Assembly: GCF_023736115.1 (NCBI RefSeq)
Contig: NZ_JAKQZC010000006.1
Coordinates: forward strand, 62,001-126,000
Origin: Salinicola avicenniae
GTDB lineage: Bacteria; Pseudomonadota; Gammaproteobacteria; Pseudomonadales; Halomonadaceae
DNA length: 64,000 nt
Direction: 5' to 3'
Position numbers and translations under genes: made by a program. Within the stretch, counting starts at the first letter, position 1. Each line of letters starts with the position of its first letter. The notes below the pieces were generated by a model. That model saw only the letters and a list, made by a program, of their open reading frames with translations. It was not told the origin of the DNA and did not search any database. Shown in pieces: positions 1-7,846 of the stretch.

Positions 1-2
1 TG

Positions 3-59
3 AGCCATTATCTCCTCGCCTCCCAGCAGACCGCCCGCACCGCCGCGGTCCACCGCTGA
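3..59 (+). CDS. C-terminal end of an unidentified gene (partial)
   Basis: The frame from base 3 is open for 18 codons and ends in TGA at 57-59, 13 bases before a strong terminator hairpin. The gene starts outside the window, so only its last residues (ending TARTAAVHR) are visible and no function can be assigned. The terminator is the main reason to believe a gene ends here. Confidence 0.35.
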   Translation, partial: SHYLLASQQTARTAAVHR

Positions 60-72
60 CGGATGCGCGATC

Positions 73-97
73 ACCGGCCCTGGGCCGGTTCCGTTTT
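73..97 (+). terminator. Rho-independent terminator
   Basis: ACCGGCC and GGCCGGT form a 7-bp GC stem around a 3-base loop, followed by TCCGTTTT. It lies just after the TGA at 57-59 and probably ends that upstream transcript. Confidence 0.6.
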
Positions 98-515
98 CCC
101 TCATCATTGCGTACGGACTCCCGTTAGCAGTCCTTTCCCTGACAGTAACGCTGTGCAAGGAAAAGATTACCAACCACCAACAGGAATATGAAAAGCCATA
201 GAGGCTTATTTTTGTCATCAAAAGGGATAAGGCGTGTCCTGTACAGCGTCGGACGATGCGCAGCCTAGACACGACCGATGACGTCGATATGCCCATGACA
301 TCGATACACCAACCATGACGTCGATACACCAACGTAGAAGTGCCGCCAGCATGTAGAAGCGCCACCACTGTCGTACGCGTAGACGTAAATGTGCCGAACG
401 AAGCCCTTTGCAGGGGACGCATGCCGACAACGGCGACAGCCGAAGCATCAGGACAAAGACGACATACCGAGATAAACAGGAAGAGGAAGGGACTGACACT
501 GCATATGGCAGATAT
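98..515. other. Intergenic region without a convincing gene
   Basis: The open frames here have no ribosome binding site or recognisable product, and I take them as chance. The only structure is a short degenerate direct repeat at 278-325. The segment is a spacer between the upstream terminator and the terminator of tRNA-Ala. Confidence 0.5.
278..325. repeat. Three copies of ATGAC(G/A)TCGATA
   Basis: The 12-mer occurs at 278, 295 and 314, one copy with a single change, at spacings of 17 and 19 bases. It lies in non-coding sequence. No function can be read from it. Confidence 0.6.
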
Positions 516-550
516 GAAAAAGCCGCTTGCCATGAATACGGCAAGCGGCT
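516..550 (-). terminator. Rho-independent terminator of tRNA-Ala
   Basis: On the minus strand an 11-bp stem (AGCCGCTTGCC pairing with GGCAAGCGGCT) is followed by a run of five T. It lies 17 bases past the 3' end of the minus-strand tRNA-Ala gene. Confidence 0.85.
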
Positions 551-566
551 CATTCAGATCAATTTT

Positions 567-642
567 TGGTGGAGCCTAGCGGGATCGAACCGCTGACCTC
601 GACACTGCCAGTGTCGCGCTCTCCCAGCTGAGCTAAGGCCCC
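567..642 (-). tRNA. tRNA-Ala (anticodon GGC)
   Basis: A 76-nt cloverleaf including an encoded CCA end. The acceptor stem GGGGCCT/AGGCTCC contains the G3-U70 wobble pair that identifies tRNA-Ala. The D arm, T arm (GGTTCGATC) and anticodon loop CTGGCAG are all intact. A terminator follows directly. Confidence 0.97.
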
Positions 643-1008
643 ACGCGGGCGTCGTCTCTCGACAACGCGGCATACTTTATCGATAGCCCAGGCAGCCGTC
701 AAGCGCGATTTTTTCATCCACAACAATGTCGCCCAAGGCCAACGACCTCGAGTGGCCAATGGCCGTCGCCACATTTCCGGGCGGCAAATTCCCCTGATGG
801 AGGTGGAGCAATCGGTTCAGGAACATGTCAGACTGTGACCGACAAGAAGCGTTGTTTCTTAATGTTTCATTTTTGAAAGATAAAGAATCTCACTGAAAGA
901 CGCTCACCAACTGCAGGGATCGTTCGATAGCGCGTCGAGCACGCAGTGAATCACGCCTATTAATGGCATTGGCGGGCTCGAGTCAGGCAGTTAGCGGGGG
1001 ATGATTTT
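643..1008. other. Intergenic region upstream of gacA/uvrY
   Basis: The stretch carries the tRNA-Ala promoter region on the minus strand and the leader of the response regulator on the plus strand. It has an AT-rich patch around 850-890. I found no ORF with a ribosome binding site and no consensus promoter that I would commit to. Confidence 0.4.
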
Positions 1009-1647
1009 TTGACAAGGGTATTGATTGCCGACGACCACCACCTGGTGCGTACTAGCATCGCTCGCGTGCTGAGCGAAGAGGCCGATATCGACATTGTTGC
1101 CGAAGTCGATAGTGGTGAAGGCGCACTGGACGCCTGCCGAGAACACGAACCGGATATCGCCCTGATGGATATCCGCATGCCGGGTATCGGCGGCCTGGAA
1201 GCGATTCTCAAGCTGCTGAGAAACCAGCCGGAGATCAAGGTCATCGTCCTCACCGGGCAGGTCGAAGAAAGCACCGCTCAACGTTTGATCGACGCGGGTG
1301 TAACCGGCTTCGTCAGCAAGGGGACCGAGCTCGACCTGATGATTCAGGCCGTGCGTCGCGTTGCCGCCGGCGAACGTTTCATCAGCGCTGATGTCGCCCA
1401 GCGGGTCGTGCTGGCTCGCAGCGAAGGCCACCGCAACCCGTTCGAACAGCTGTCGCACCGAGAGCTGCAGATTGCGACCATGATCATGAACTGCAACAAG
1501 GTCAGCCAGATCTCGGAAAAACTCTGCCTGAGCCCGAAGACGGTCAACACTTATCGTTACCGCATCTTCGACAAGCTGCAGGTGCAATCCGATGTAGAGC
1601 TGACCCATCTCGGCCTGCGTCACGGCATGATCGAAGGCTTCGAGTAG
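1009..1647 (+). CDS. uvrY: LuxR-type response regulator GacA/UvrY
   Basis: A 212-aa two-component response regulator of the GacA/UvrY/SirA family. It has an N-terminal receiver domain (acidic D8 D9, phospho-acceptor D54 in LMDIRMPG, KG switch near residue 105) and a C-terminal LuxR-type helix-turn-helix (LSPKTVNTYRYRIFDKL, about 170-190). In the family the partner is a BarA/GacS kinase and the main targets are CsrB/RsmZ-type small RNAs. The start is a TTG that gives the family N-terminus MTRVLIADD; the ATG eight bases upstream is out of frame and stops at once. A GGGGG lies about 10 bases before the start. The gacA-uvrC-pgsA order is classic for gammaproteobacteria. Confidence 0.93.
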   Translation: MTRVLIADDHHLVRTSIARVLSEEADIDIVAEVDSGEGALDACREHEPDIALMDIRMPGIGGLEAILKLLRNQPEIKVIVLTGQVEESTAQRLIDAGVTGFVSKGTELDLMIQAVRRVAAGERFISADVAQRVVLARSEGHRNPFEQLSHRELQIATMIMNCNKVSQISEKLCLSPKTVNTYRYRIFDKLQVQSDVELTHLGLRHGMIEGFE

Positions 1648-1680
1648 AATCGAGGGCTTCGAGTAGCATCGGGGCTTCGA
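1636..1680 (+). repeat. Short tandem repeat at the 3' end of uvrY
   Basis: GGCTTCGAGTAG(A/C)ATCG is repeated at 1636 and 1655, with a third partial copy at 1673. The first copy encodes the last residues and stop codon of the response regulator. It looks like a small slippage duplication over the stop codon. Confidence 0.6.
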
Positions 1681-1749
1681 ACGGACGCGCTCGCCCGCGC
1701 GGAGACGCGCATCAGGTGAGCCCGACTTTCCGGCCACGCGGGTAGTTTT

Positions 1750-1764
1750 TGATATACTGCGGGC
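1750..1764 (+). promoter_or_regulatory. Extended -10 promoter touching the uvrC start codon
   Basis: TGATATACT (1750-1758) matches an extended -10 element. A start site 6-7 bases downstream would fall on or next to the A of the uvrC ATG at 1765. No Shine-Dalgarno sequence precedes the ATG, so this promoter would give a leaderless mRNA. Confidence 0.5.
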
Positions 1765-3606
1765 ATGAGCGAAGCCCCTACTGACACCGCCGCGCGTTTT
1801 GATGCCCGCCATTTCCTGAAGTCCGTCTCGGAGTCGCCCGGCGTCTATCGCATGCTGGACGAATCCGCCAACGTGCTTTACGTGGGTAAAGCCAAGAGAC
1901 TCAAGGCACGACTCTCGAGCTATTTTCGCGGCGCCTTGAATACCAAGACCCAGGCACTGGTTGCCCGCATCCGCGACATTCAGGTGACCATCACCCGGAG
2001 CGAGACCGAGGCGCTGCTGCTCGAGCAGACGCTGATCAAGGAGCTGCGCCCGCCCTACAACGTGCTGCTGCGCGACGACAAGTCGTATCCCTACGTCTTC
2101 GTCACCGATCGTCACGCCTACCCGGCGCTGGAGTTCAAGCGCGCGCGCCAGAAGCGCCAGGATGGCCGCTACCTAGGCCCTTACCCGAGCGCTACCGCCG
2201 TTCGCGAAAGCCTCGCGCTGATGCAGAAGATCTTCCGCATCCGCAACTGCGAAGACAGCGTTTTCGCGCACCGTGACCGCCCCTGCCTGCAGTATCAGAT
2301 CAAGCGCTGCAGCGCGCCTTGCGTCGGTTATATCAGCCAGGCGGAGTATCAGCGCGATATCGACCACGCGGTGATGTGCCTTGACGGTCGCAGCGAGCAG
2401 GTCACGAAACAGCTGACCCTCGCCATGGAGCAGGCCGCCCAGACGCTCGATTTCGAGGAGGCCGCGCGCCTTAGGGACCAGATTCAGCAGCTTCGGCGCA
2501 TGCAGGAAAAGCAGTTCGTCGACAACGCCGACGGCGACGCCGACATTTTCGCCCTGGCCGAGCAGCCCGGCGGACTCTGCATCAGCGTGCTGACGATTCG
2601 CCAAGGTCGGATGCTTGGCGCTCGCCACCACCAGCCGGAGAACGGCCTGGATCTCGGCATCGGCGAGTTGCTTGGCGAGTTCGTAAGCCAGTTCTACCTG
2701 GGCCAATCCAACGAGATTCCGCAAGAAGTCATCGTTTCGCACCCGCTGACGGACATCGACCTGCTGCAATCGGCGCTTGGCGAACGCGCCGGGCGCAAGG
2801 TACGCATCGCCTCACAGGTTCGCGGCCATCGCGCCCAATGGCGTGGTCTGGCGGTCACCAACGCCGAACAGCATCTCGCGACCCAGTTGGCCAACCGCAG
2901 CCAGTTGAGCCGACGGTTCGAGTCACTGAGAGCGGCTCTCGACATGCCTCAGCCCCCAGCGCGCCTGGAGTGCTTCGACATCAGCCACAGCCAGGGCGAG
3001 GCGACCGTCGCTTCCTGCGTCGTGTTCGACCAGGACGGCCCGGTCAAGTCCGACTATCGTCGTTTCAACATCGAGGGCGTCGCGGCCGGAGATGACTACG
3101 CCGCCATGCGCCAGGCGCTCACTCGACGCTTCAAGCGACTGCAGAGAGGCGAAGGCAAGCTGCCTGACATTCTGATCGTCGATGGCGGCAAGGGGCAGCT
3201 CAACATGGCGCGCGAGGTCATCGCCGAGCTGGAGGTCACCGGCGTGGCCCTGATTGGAGTGGCCAAGGGGGTGACCCGCAAGGCAGGTCTCGAAACCCTG
3301 TTCATCGAGACGGTGGACCGGGAGCTCGACCTCGACACCAGCTCTCCCGCCCTGCATCTGCTCCAGCATATCCGCGACGAAGCGCACCGCTTCGCGATCA
3401 CCGGTCATCGCCAGCGGCGCGACAAGCAGCGCCGGACCTCCTCGCTTCAGGATATCCCCGGCGTCGGTCCCAAACGGCGACGCGAGCTGCTACGCTTCTT
3501 CGGCGGCCTCCAGGGGGTGCGCAAGGCAACCCGAGACGATCTGGCGCGCGTCCCCGGTATCAACGAACAGATGGCGACGACGATTCATCAGGCCCTACAT
3601 GGATAA
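1765..3606 (+). CDS. uvrC: UvrABC system protein C (excinuclease)
   Basis: A 613-aa UvrC, the nuclease that makes both incisions in nucleotide excision repair after UvrA/UvrB load at a lesion. It has the GIY-YIG domain (GVY at 26-28, YVGK at 39-42) for the 3' incision and a UVR domain (about 217-250) for UvrB contact. The RNase H-like domain (ECFDISHSQGE near 403) makes the 5' incision, and tandem helix-hairpin-helix motifs close the protein (about 560-610). Length and domain order are normal for the family. It lies downstream of uvrY, as in Escherichia and Pseudomonas, but appears to have its own promoter abutting the ATG. Confidence 0.98.
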   Translation: MSEAPTDTAARFDARHFLKSVSESPGVYRMLDESANVLYVGKAKRLKARLSSYFRGALNTKTQALVARIRDIQVTITRSETEALLLEQTLIKELRPPYNVLLRDDKSYPYVFVTDRHAYPALEFKRARQKRQDGRYLGPYPSATAVRESLALMQKIFRIRNCEDSVFAHRDRPCLQYQIKRCSAPCVGYISQAEYQRDIDHAVMCLDGRSEQVTKQLTLAMEQAAQTLDFEEAARLRDQIQQLRRMQEKQFVDNADGDADIFALAEQPGGLCISVLTIRQGRMLGARHHQPENGLDLGIGELLGEFVSQFYLGQSNEIPQEVIVSHPLTDIDLLQSALGERAGRKVRIASQVRGHRAQWRGLAVTNAEQHLATQLANRSQLSRRFESLRAALDMPQPPARLECFDISHSQGEATVASCVVFDQDGPVKSDYRRFNIEGVAAGDDYAAMRQALTRRFKRLQRGEGKLPDILIVDGGKGQLNMAREVIAELEVTGVALIGVAKGVTRKAGLETLFIETVDRELDLDTSSPALHLLQHIRDEAHRFAITGHRQRRDKQRRTSSLQDIPGVGPKRRRELLRFFGGLQGVRKATRDDLARVPGINEQMATTIHQALHG

Positions 3607-3697
3607 CCCTGCATGGATAACGATGCCGGTCGCGAGGGATCTCGGTCGCGAGTAGAATGCCTCAATCTCTCTTACCAGCAAGGACGCTAGCGGTACG

Positions 3698-4246
3698 ATG
3701 AACATTCCCAACATGCTCACTCTGGCAAGACTCGTGTTCATTCCGCTGCTGGTGATCCTGTTCTATCTGCCCTATCACTGGAGCCTGCCGGTGACCGCGG
3801 TCCTGTTCGGCCTCGCCGCCGTGACCGATTGGTTGGACGGCTACCTGGCACGTCGCTGGAACCAGAGCACGCCCTTCGGTGCCTTTCTGGATCCGGTTGC
3901 GGACAAGGTCATGGTGGCCGTGGCCTTGGCTCTGCTGATCGAGCGCTACGAAGTGTTCTGGCTCACCCTGCCGGCACTGGTCATCATCGGTCGCGAGATC
4001 GTCATCTCCGCGCTGCGCGAGTGGATGGCAGAGATCGGCGAACGCAAACGCGTTGCCGTCTCCTGGATTGGCAAGTCCAAGACAACACTGCAGATGGTGG
4101 CGCTGCTGCTCTTGCTCGGCTTCCCGCCCGCTACGCCGATCGCCTCGCTCGGCGTGGTGCTGCTCTACGCAGCGGCAGCACTCACGCTCTGGTCGATGAT
4201 CCAGTACCTCAAGGCGGCGTGGCCGGAGCTGACCCGATCACTGTGA
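3698..4246 (+). CDS. pgsA: CDP-diacylglycerol-glycerol-3-phosphate 3-phosphatidyltransferase
   Basis: A 182-aa integral membrane enzyme that makes phosphatidylglycerophosphate from CDP-diacylglycerol and glycerol-3-phosphate, the committed step to phosphatidylglycerol and cardiolipin. The CDP-alcohol phosphotransferase signature is complete (D44, D47 G48, A51 R52, G61, D65, D69). Several hydrophobic helices span the length. The start [12 protein letters not shown] is typical of the family. It follows uvrC by 91 bp and precedes a tRNA operon. Confidence 0.97.
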   Translation: MNIPNMLTLARLVFIPLLVILFYLPYHWSLPVTAVLFGLAAVTDWLDGYLARRWNQSTPFGAFLDPVADKVMVAVALALLIERYEVFWLTLPALVIIGREIVISALREWMAEIGERKRVAVSWIGKSKTTLQMVALLLLLGFPPATPIASLGVVLLYAAAALTLWSMIQYLKAAWPELTRSL

Positions 4247-4311
4247 GCGGGTGCACGACCGGCCGGTCTGCCGCCGTGACATAAACCTCTCCAGAAAATT
4301 GCCATAAGCGT

Positions 4312-4339
4312 TTGACACTTACGGACTTATCCTTATAAT
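4312..4339 (+). promoter_or_regulatory. Consensus sigma-70 promoter of the tRNA operon
   Basis: TTGACA (4312-4317) and TATAAT (4334-4339) are perfect consensus boxes 16 bp apart. A GC-rich discriminator (GCGTCGGCGAG) follows, as expected for a stringently controlled stable-RNA promoter. tRNA-Gly begins 15 bp downstream. Confidence 0.93.
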
Positions 4340-4354
4340 GCGTCGGCGAGTTGA

Positions 4355-4429
4355 GCGGGAATAGCTCAGTGGTAGAGCATCGCCTTGCCAAGGCGAGGGT
4401 CGGGAGTTCGAATCTCCTTTCCCGCTCCA
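4355..4429 (+). tRNA. tRNA-Gly (anticodon GCC)
   Basis: Acceptor GCGGGAA pairs with TTCCCGC and is followed by TCCA. The anticodon GCC is at 4387-4389. First gene of a Gly-Cys-Leu tRNA operon behind the consensus promoter. Confidence 0.98.
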
Positions 4430-4440
4430 TGACTCAATAA

Positions 4441-4514
4441 GGCTGGATGGCAGAGTGGTTATGCAGCGGACTGCAACTCCGTGTACGCCGGTTCGATTCC
4501 GACTCCAGCCTCCA
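4441..4514 (+). tRNA. tRNA-Cys (anticodon GCA)
   Basis: Acceptor GGCTGGA pairs with TCCAGCC and is followed by TCCA. The anticodon GCA is at 4473-4475. It is 11 bp behind tRNA-Gly and probably co-transcribed. Confidence 0.97.
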
Positions 4515-4574
4515 ACTCCGACAGCTCCCGTCGGAAGCGCATTCAGCGCACTCTCCCGAATTCTTTGATTCGCA

Positions 4575-4661
4575 GCCCGGATGGCGAAATTGGTAGACGC
4601 AAGGGACTTAAAATCCCTCGGTGGTGACACCGTGCCGGTTCGAGCCCGGCTCCGGGCACCA
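4575..4661 (+). tRNA. tRNA-Leu (anticodon TAA)
   Basis: An 87-nt class II tRNA with a long variable arm. Acceptor GCCCGGA pairs with TCCGGGC and is followed by ACCA. The anticodon TAA is at 4609-4611. Last gene of the tRNA operon. Confidence 0.98.
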
Positions 4662-4710
4662 TGCTCTCGTCGACCTTGCCCCACCGCCGGCCACGTGAAC
4701 TCTGCGCTTC

Positions 4711-4770
4711 TTTTATCGACCAGTTCCTGGTTTTATCGACTCGTTCCTGTTTTTATCGATTCGCTCCCGG
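4711..4770. repeat. 20-bp tandem repeat, three copies
   Basis: Consecutive 20-mers at 4711, 4731 and 4751 share TTTTATCGA(C/T) followed by a degenerate half resembling CNGTTCCTGG. They start 50 bp after the tRNA operon. The T-rich half-repeats could serve termination, but there is no strong hairpin with them. Confidence 0.7.
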
Positions 4771-4833
4771 CGCCTTTATCATCACCAATCTCTGCGAGCG
4801 CTGGCTACCGGCTCTATGTCTTGTCACGCCAAG

Positions 4834-4887
4834 AAAAAACGACTCGGCAGCGTGCGATCGCGGTGACGATTGGGCGCTGCCGAGTCG
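4834..4887 (-). terminator. Rho-independent terminator, minus strand
   Basis: CGACTCGGCAGCG (4840-4852) pairs perfectly with 4875-4887 across a 22-nt loop, and the minus-strand transcript continues into TTTTTT. It is the likely end of the racemase transcript, although 184 bp separate it from that stop codon. Confidence 0.75.
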
Positions 4888-5071
4888 AAGCGGTCGCAGG
4901 GAAGCGACTCGAATCCTGCCGCCGTGGCGCGTCGATGCCAACGGCCCCGGCAGCGTTGCTCCGTGAGAACCGGATAAGTTATCGGCATGGTGTCCGGCAA
5001 CTTGAACCGCCCCACAATTGCTCATCGACCGTGATCACAGCGCGTGGCCGGCGCGACGCGCCAAGTCTGAC

Positions 5072-5770
5072 TCACACCGACCGCAGGGCATACTCGAGCC
5101 CCATCGCCACGTGGAGCGCCGTCGTATCGTAAAGCGGTAGATCGCAATCCTTTGGCCGCAGCAATAGCGAAATCTCCGTGCACCCTAGAATGATCGCCTG
5201 CGCCCCGTCTGCCTCCAGACTTGCGACAATGCTTCGATAGTTCTGGCGGGAAACGTCGCTGATCACCCCCTGCACCAGCTCCTCGAAAATGATTCGATGC
5301 ACCTGATCACGTTTCGGCGCGTCGGGGACCAGGCACGTGACACCGTAGCGCTCCGCCAGTCGGCCGCGGTAGAAATCCTGCTCCATGGTGAAGCGCGTCC
5401 CCAGGAGGCCTACCCGCTCGATCCCCGCGGCCATCAATCGCTCGCCGGTACCGTCAGCAATATGCAGAAGCGGAATATCGATGGCCGCCGAGATCGCTGG
5501 CGCGACCCGATGCATCGTGTTGGTCGCCAACAACAGGCAATCCGCCCCGGCCGCCTCGACACGGCGCGCGGCCTCCGCCAGCTGCCGTCCGGCTGCCACC
5601 CAGTCACCGGCGCGCTGTAGCGCCTCGATCTCGGCGAAGTCGACGCTGATCATGACAATCCTGGCGGAGTGGTGCCCTCCCAGACGCTCGCGCACCCCCT
5701 CGTTCAACAGGCGGTAGTAGCTCTCGGTGGATTCCCAGCTCATACCCCCCAACACGCCGATCGTCTTCAT
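5072..5770 (-). CDS. ygeA: Aspartate/glutamate racemase, YgeA type
   Basis: A 232-aa PLP-independent amino-acid racemase of the Asp/Glu/hydantoin racemase superfamily. The conserved pair at the catalytic positions is T83 (in ATNTMH) and C197 (in LGCTEI). From memory, E. coli YgeA uses Thr and Cys at the same positions. This places the protein in the L-Asp/Glu-specific branch rather than with the two-cysteine MurI enzymes. The start MKTIGVLGGMSWEST is the family N-terminus; a GTG-initiated extension is possible but not needed. It is monocistronic, with a terminator downstream. The likely role is D-amino-acid supply. Confidence 0.85.
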   Translation of the reverse strand: MKTIGVLGGMSWESTESYYRLLNEGVRERLGGHHSARIVMISVDFAEIEALQRAGDWVAAGRQLAEAARRVEAAGADCLLLATNTMHRVAPAISAAIDIPLLHIADGTGERLMAAGIERVGLLGTRFTMEQDFYRGRLAERYGVTCLVPDAPKRDQVHRIIFEELVQGVISDVSRQNYRSIVASLEADGAQAIILGCTEISLLLRPKDCDLPLYDTTALHVAMGLEYALRSV

Positions 5771-6112
5771 GCCCCGCTCCCACACTCGTCGAAAGACCCA
5801 CTAGACCATCGAACCCCGGACCAAGCCAAGCCGTCGCAATGCGCTATCCCAAAATAGTGGACAGCCACCTCGGGCGCGCAGGCGACCGAATGGCTGACGA
5901 TCAATTTCCGAATCTCATCTGACACTTTCACCTATCGCCAGGCGCGGGGCCGGCCCGCGGATACCTCCAGGCAACTCGCGTCCAGGGCCACTCCCCCCTT
6001 TAAATGTCAACTTTCTATACGTGTAGATACATTCTGCAAACCAAGAATTATCTTTGCCGCGTTGCCTACTGTTCAACCCGATTCCCACAGGGCCTAGCCC
6101 AAGGAGACAGGC
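5771..6112. other. Intergenic region, nothing assignable
   Basis: It separates the minus-strand racemase from the plus-strand gene at 6113. It holds GC-rich palindromic stretches near 5945 and an AT-rich patch near 6010-6060 that may contain the promoter of the 6113 gene, but I see no clean -35/-10 pair. Confidence 0.4.
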
Positions 6113-6412
6113 ATGCATCGACAGACACACGCTGATGATGTTTTCGACTTGGAAGTTCGCGCAGTGCAAAACGTCGCAGCGGCAAGAAAGATTGATCAGC
6201 TCAGTACACAGCTGGCCGCTTCCAATGCGCTGCTGCGAAGCGTGTTGGACCAGCTGGATGAAGCCAGAGCCGAAATCGAACAGTTGCGCAGCGAACGGAC
6301 CGACGACGCTGTGAAGTCGGCGTTGCTAAAACTGCCAGACTTCTTCAGGACCAGCCCGACGGAGCGGATCCGGCAGCAGGTCTGTCCGATTTCGCAAGGC
6401 CATTTGGGCTGA
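6113..6412 (+). CDS. Small coiled-coil protein of unknown function
   Basis: A 99-aa protein preceded by a good ribosome binding site (AAGGAG, 7 bases before ATG) and followed closely by a terminator, so it is very likely a real single-gene unit. Residues 20-65 (AAARKIDQLSTQLAAS... LDEARAEIEQLRSE) form a heptad-rich coiled coil. There is no signal peptide, membrane segment or recognised domain. I do not recognise the family. Confidence 0.7.
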   Translation: MHRQTHADDVFDLEVRAVQNVAAARKIDQLSTQLAASNALLRSVLDQLDEARAEIEQLRSERTDDAVKSALLKLPDFFRTSPTERIRQQVCPISQGHLG

Positions 6413-6427
6413 TTACCTCAGAGCGCA

Positions 6428-6455
6428 AGCGATGGCCCAGCGCCATCGCTTTTTT
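6428..6455 (+). terminator. Rho-independent terminator
   Basis: AGCGATGGC and GCCATCGCT form a 9-bp stem around CCAGC, followed by TTTTTT. It ends the 6113-6412 transcript just ahead of the original dusA promoter region. Confidence 0.92.
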
Positions 6456-6577
6456 GTTGTCATTCCCGCCAGGTTCGACACCATCCTGCCTCAGCACCGG
6501 TCATGCAGACCGTCACGAAATATGCGACACTCCGCGCCTTTCCCTCGCGACCGACCACCCTACCGACGCTCTGCCCC

Positions 6578-6661
6578 ATGACTCTCGAACGCTCCGCGCC
6601 CGCTCCGCTTGACCGTACCTTCTCCGTCGCCCCGATGATGGATTGGATCGAGAGCCTATAA
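6578..6661 (+). pseudogene. dusA: Displaced 5' end of dusA
   Basis: An ATG opens 27 codons and a stop. The first 23 codons, ending FSVAPMMDW, match the N-terminal motif of the intact dusA at 46478 (FSVAPMMEW). After that the reading frame runs into phage DNA and stops. This is the original dusA start, cut off by prophage insertion; the chromosomal dusA promoter presumably still lies just upstream. Confidence 0.92.
6620..6642. repeat. attL core
   Basis: The 23-bp sequence TTCTCCGTCGCC...GATGATGGA is identical at 6620-6642 and 46547-46569; one mismatch and four more identical bases follow. It lies in the 5' coding part of dusA, a documented integration site for phages and islands with dusA-type integrases. 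Confidence 0.93.
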
Positions 6662-7033
6662 CTACGGTCTTCGTGACCTCCCAGTGACAAAATTGTGACC
6701 ACAGAACCTCTTTTTTCCAGGCTAGCGGCTCACGATAACGCCCACGCTTGGCCACATCTGGCACCTCTCGCTACAACGTACTCTCCCATCACCAGACCTT
6801 CTCGCCTATTCTTCCCTACATGCATGAAACCGCTGTCACAACACCGCCAGTTTTTGCATAAATCTGCATAAAAAATCGCCCCCTCATAACCATCAGAATG
6901 CCCAGTACTGGCGCGGCTTCCACGCTACTGCAAGGGTGCGTAATTTCTGACCCATTTAGCGCGCGGGCGGGGCGGGGTGCTGATCGCGCGGCTCGGGCGG
7001 CGATCGGGGCTAGGGGCCGCCAGCCCAACGAAA
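6662..7033. other. Prophage left end, non-coding
   Basis: No gene with a credible start is seen between attL and the dam terminator. The stretch has a doubled TGCATAAA motif near 6853-6880 in an A/T-rich patch, plausible as an integrase arm or excision-factor site. A G-rich segment that resembles the P2 cos site starts at 6966. Confidence 0.5.
6966..6984. other. Candidate cos site
   Basis: GGCGGGGCGGGG at 6966-6977 differs by one base from the first 12 bases of the P2 cohesive end as I recall it (GGCGAGGCGGGG). It lies left of the leftward portal gene, the same relative place as cos in P2, although dam intervenes. The remaining bases do not match well, so this is a suggestion only. Confidence 0.3.
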
Positions 7034-7057
7034 GCGGCCGCCCTCCTGGGCGGCCGC
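7034..7057 (-). terminator. Hairpin downstream of dam
   Basis: GCGGCCGCCC and GGGCGGCCGC form a perfect 10-bp stem around TCCT, 20 bp past the dam stop codon on the minus strand, followed by TTTCGTT. It is the probable terminator of the leftward transcript. Confidence 0.65.
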
Positions 7058-7076
7058 GCTGTCGTGGATCGATCGA

Positions 7077-7838
7077 TCAGCGATTGGTGATGATCAGTTC
7101 GCCACGTGCCTCGGTAGTCTGCCGGCCAACGCTGTATCGCAGCTGTGTCTTGCGGATGTTGAGTCCATCGAAGGCGGCGTGCATCTCCGGGATGTCGTTC
7201 ACGCTGATGACCACCTGACCTTTCGAGCATCGCGCGAACTCCGCCATGCGGTCGTACTCCTCGAGCGCGAAGTCACGACCATAACCGGCGGTGCCCCAGT
7301 ACGGCGGATCCAGATAGAACAGCGTCTGATATCGGTCGTAACGCCGCAGGCACTCATACCAGTCCAGGTGCTCGATCCAAGTACGGGCCAAACGAAGATG
7401 GGCATCGCTTAGCTCTTCCTCAATTCGCATGAGATTGAAACCAGGCGGTGCGCTGACCTTCGCCCCGAACGACTGCCCTGACACCTTGCCCCCGAATGCC
7501 AGCTTCTGCAGATAGAAGAATCGCGCGGCGCGCTGGATGTCCGTCAGGTGAGCGGGATCGACCTCGCGCTGGGTGAGATACTCCTCGCGGCTGACCAACG
7601 CCCAACGAAACTGGCGCACGAGCTCCTCGAGGTGGTGTTTGACGATCCGGTAGAGATTGACCAGCTCGCCGTGCGCATCGTTGATGACTTCGACCGCACT
7701 CGGCTCCTTCATGAAGTAGAGCGCGGCGCCGCCACAGAATGGCTCGACGTAGGTGTGGTGGGGCTGGAACAGCGGCAAGATCTGTTTCGCGAGGCGACGC
7801 TTGCCACCCATCCACGGGAGAATCGGTTTCTGGGCCAT
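7077..7838 (-). CDS. dam: D12-class DNA N6-adenine methyltransferase (Dam-like)
   Basis: A 253-aa class D12 adenine methyltransferase. The SAM-binding motif is EPFCGGAAL (about 52-60) and the catalytic motif is DPPY at 177-180, in the alpha-type order of Dam/DpnM. No cognate nuclease is adjacent, so it is an orphan phage methylase that probably protects phage DNA or modulates expression. It sits at the left prophage end, divergent from nothing and 124 bp from the end of the portal gene, also leftward. A consensus LexA box overlaps its promoter region, so SOS induction is likely. The sequence specificity (GATC or other) cannot be read. Confidence 0.92.
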   Translation of the reverse strand: MAQKPILPWMGGKRRLAKQILPLFQPHHTYVEPFCGGAALYFMKEPSAVEVINDAHGELVNLYRIVKHHLEELVRQFRWALVSREEYLTQREVDPAHLTDIQRAARFFYLQKLAFGGKVSGQSFGAKVSAPPGFNLMRIEEELSDAHLRLARTWIEHLDWYECLRRYDRYQTLFYLDPPYWGTAGYGRDFALEEYDRMAEFARCSKGQVVISVNDIPEMHAAFDGLNIRKTQLRYSVGRQTTEARGELIITNR

Positions 7839-7846
7839 CCTGATAC

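Larger units (their letters stand above)
4662..5071. other. Intergenic region with repeats and a terminator
   Basis: Non-coding sequence between tRNA-Leu and the racemase gene. It holds a three-copy 20-bp repeat (4711-4770) and a long minus-strand terminator hairpin (4834-4887). The open frames that cross it have no ribosome binding site or family resemblance. Confidence 0.5.

Noticed and set aside
4888-5030. A degenerate tRNA or tmRNA piece on the minus strand
   Set aside because: A GATTCGAGTC stretch resembles a T-loop, but no acceptor or anticodon stem can be drawn.
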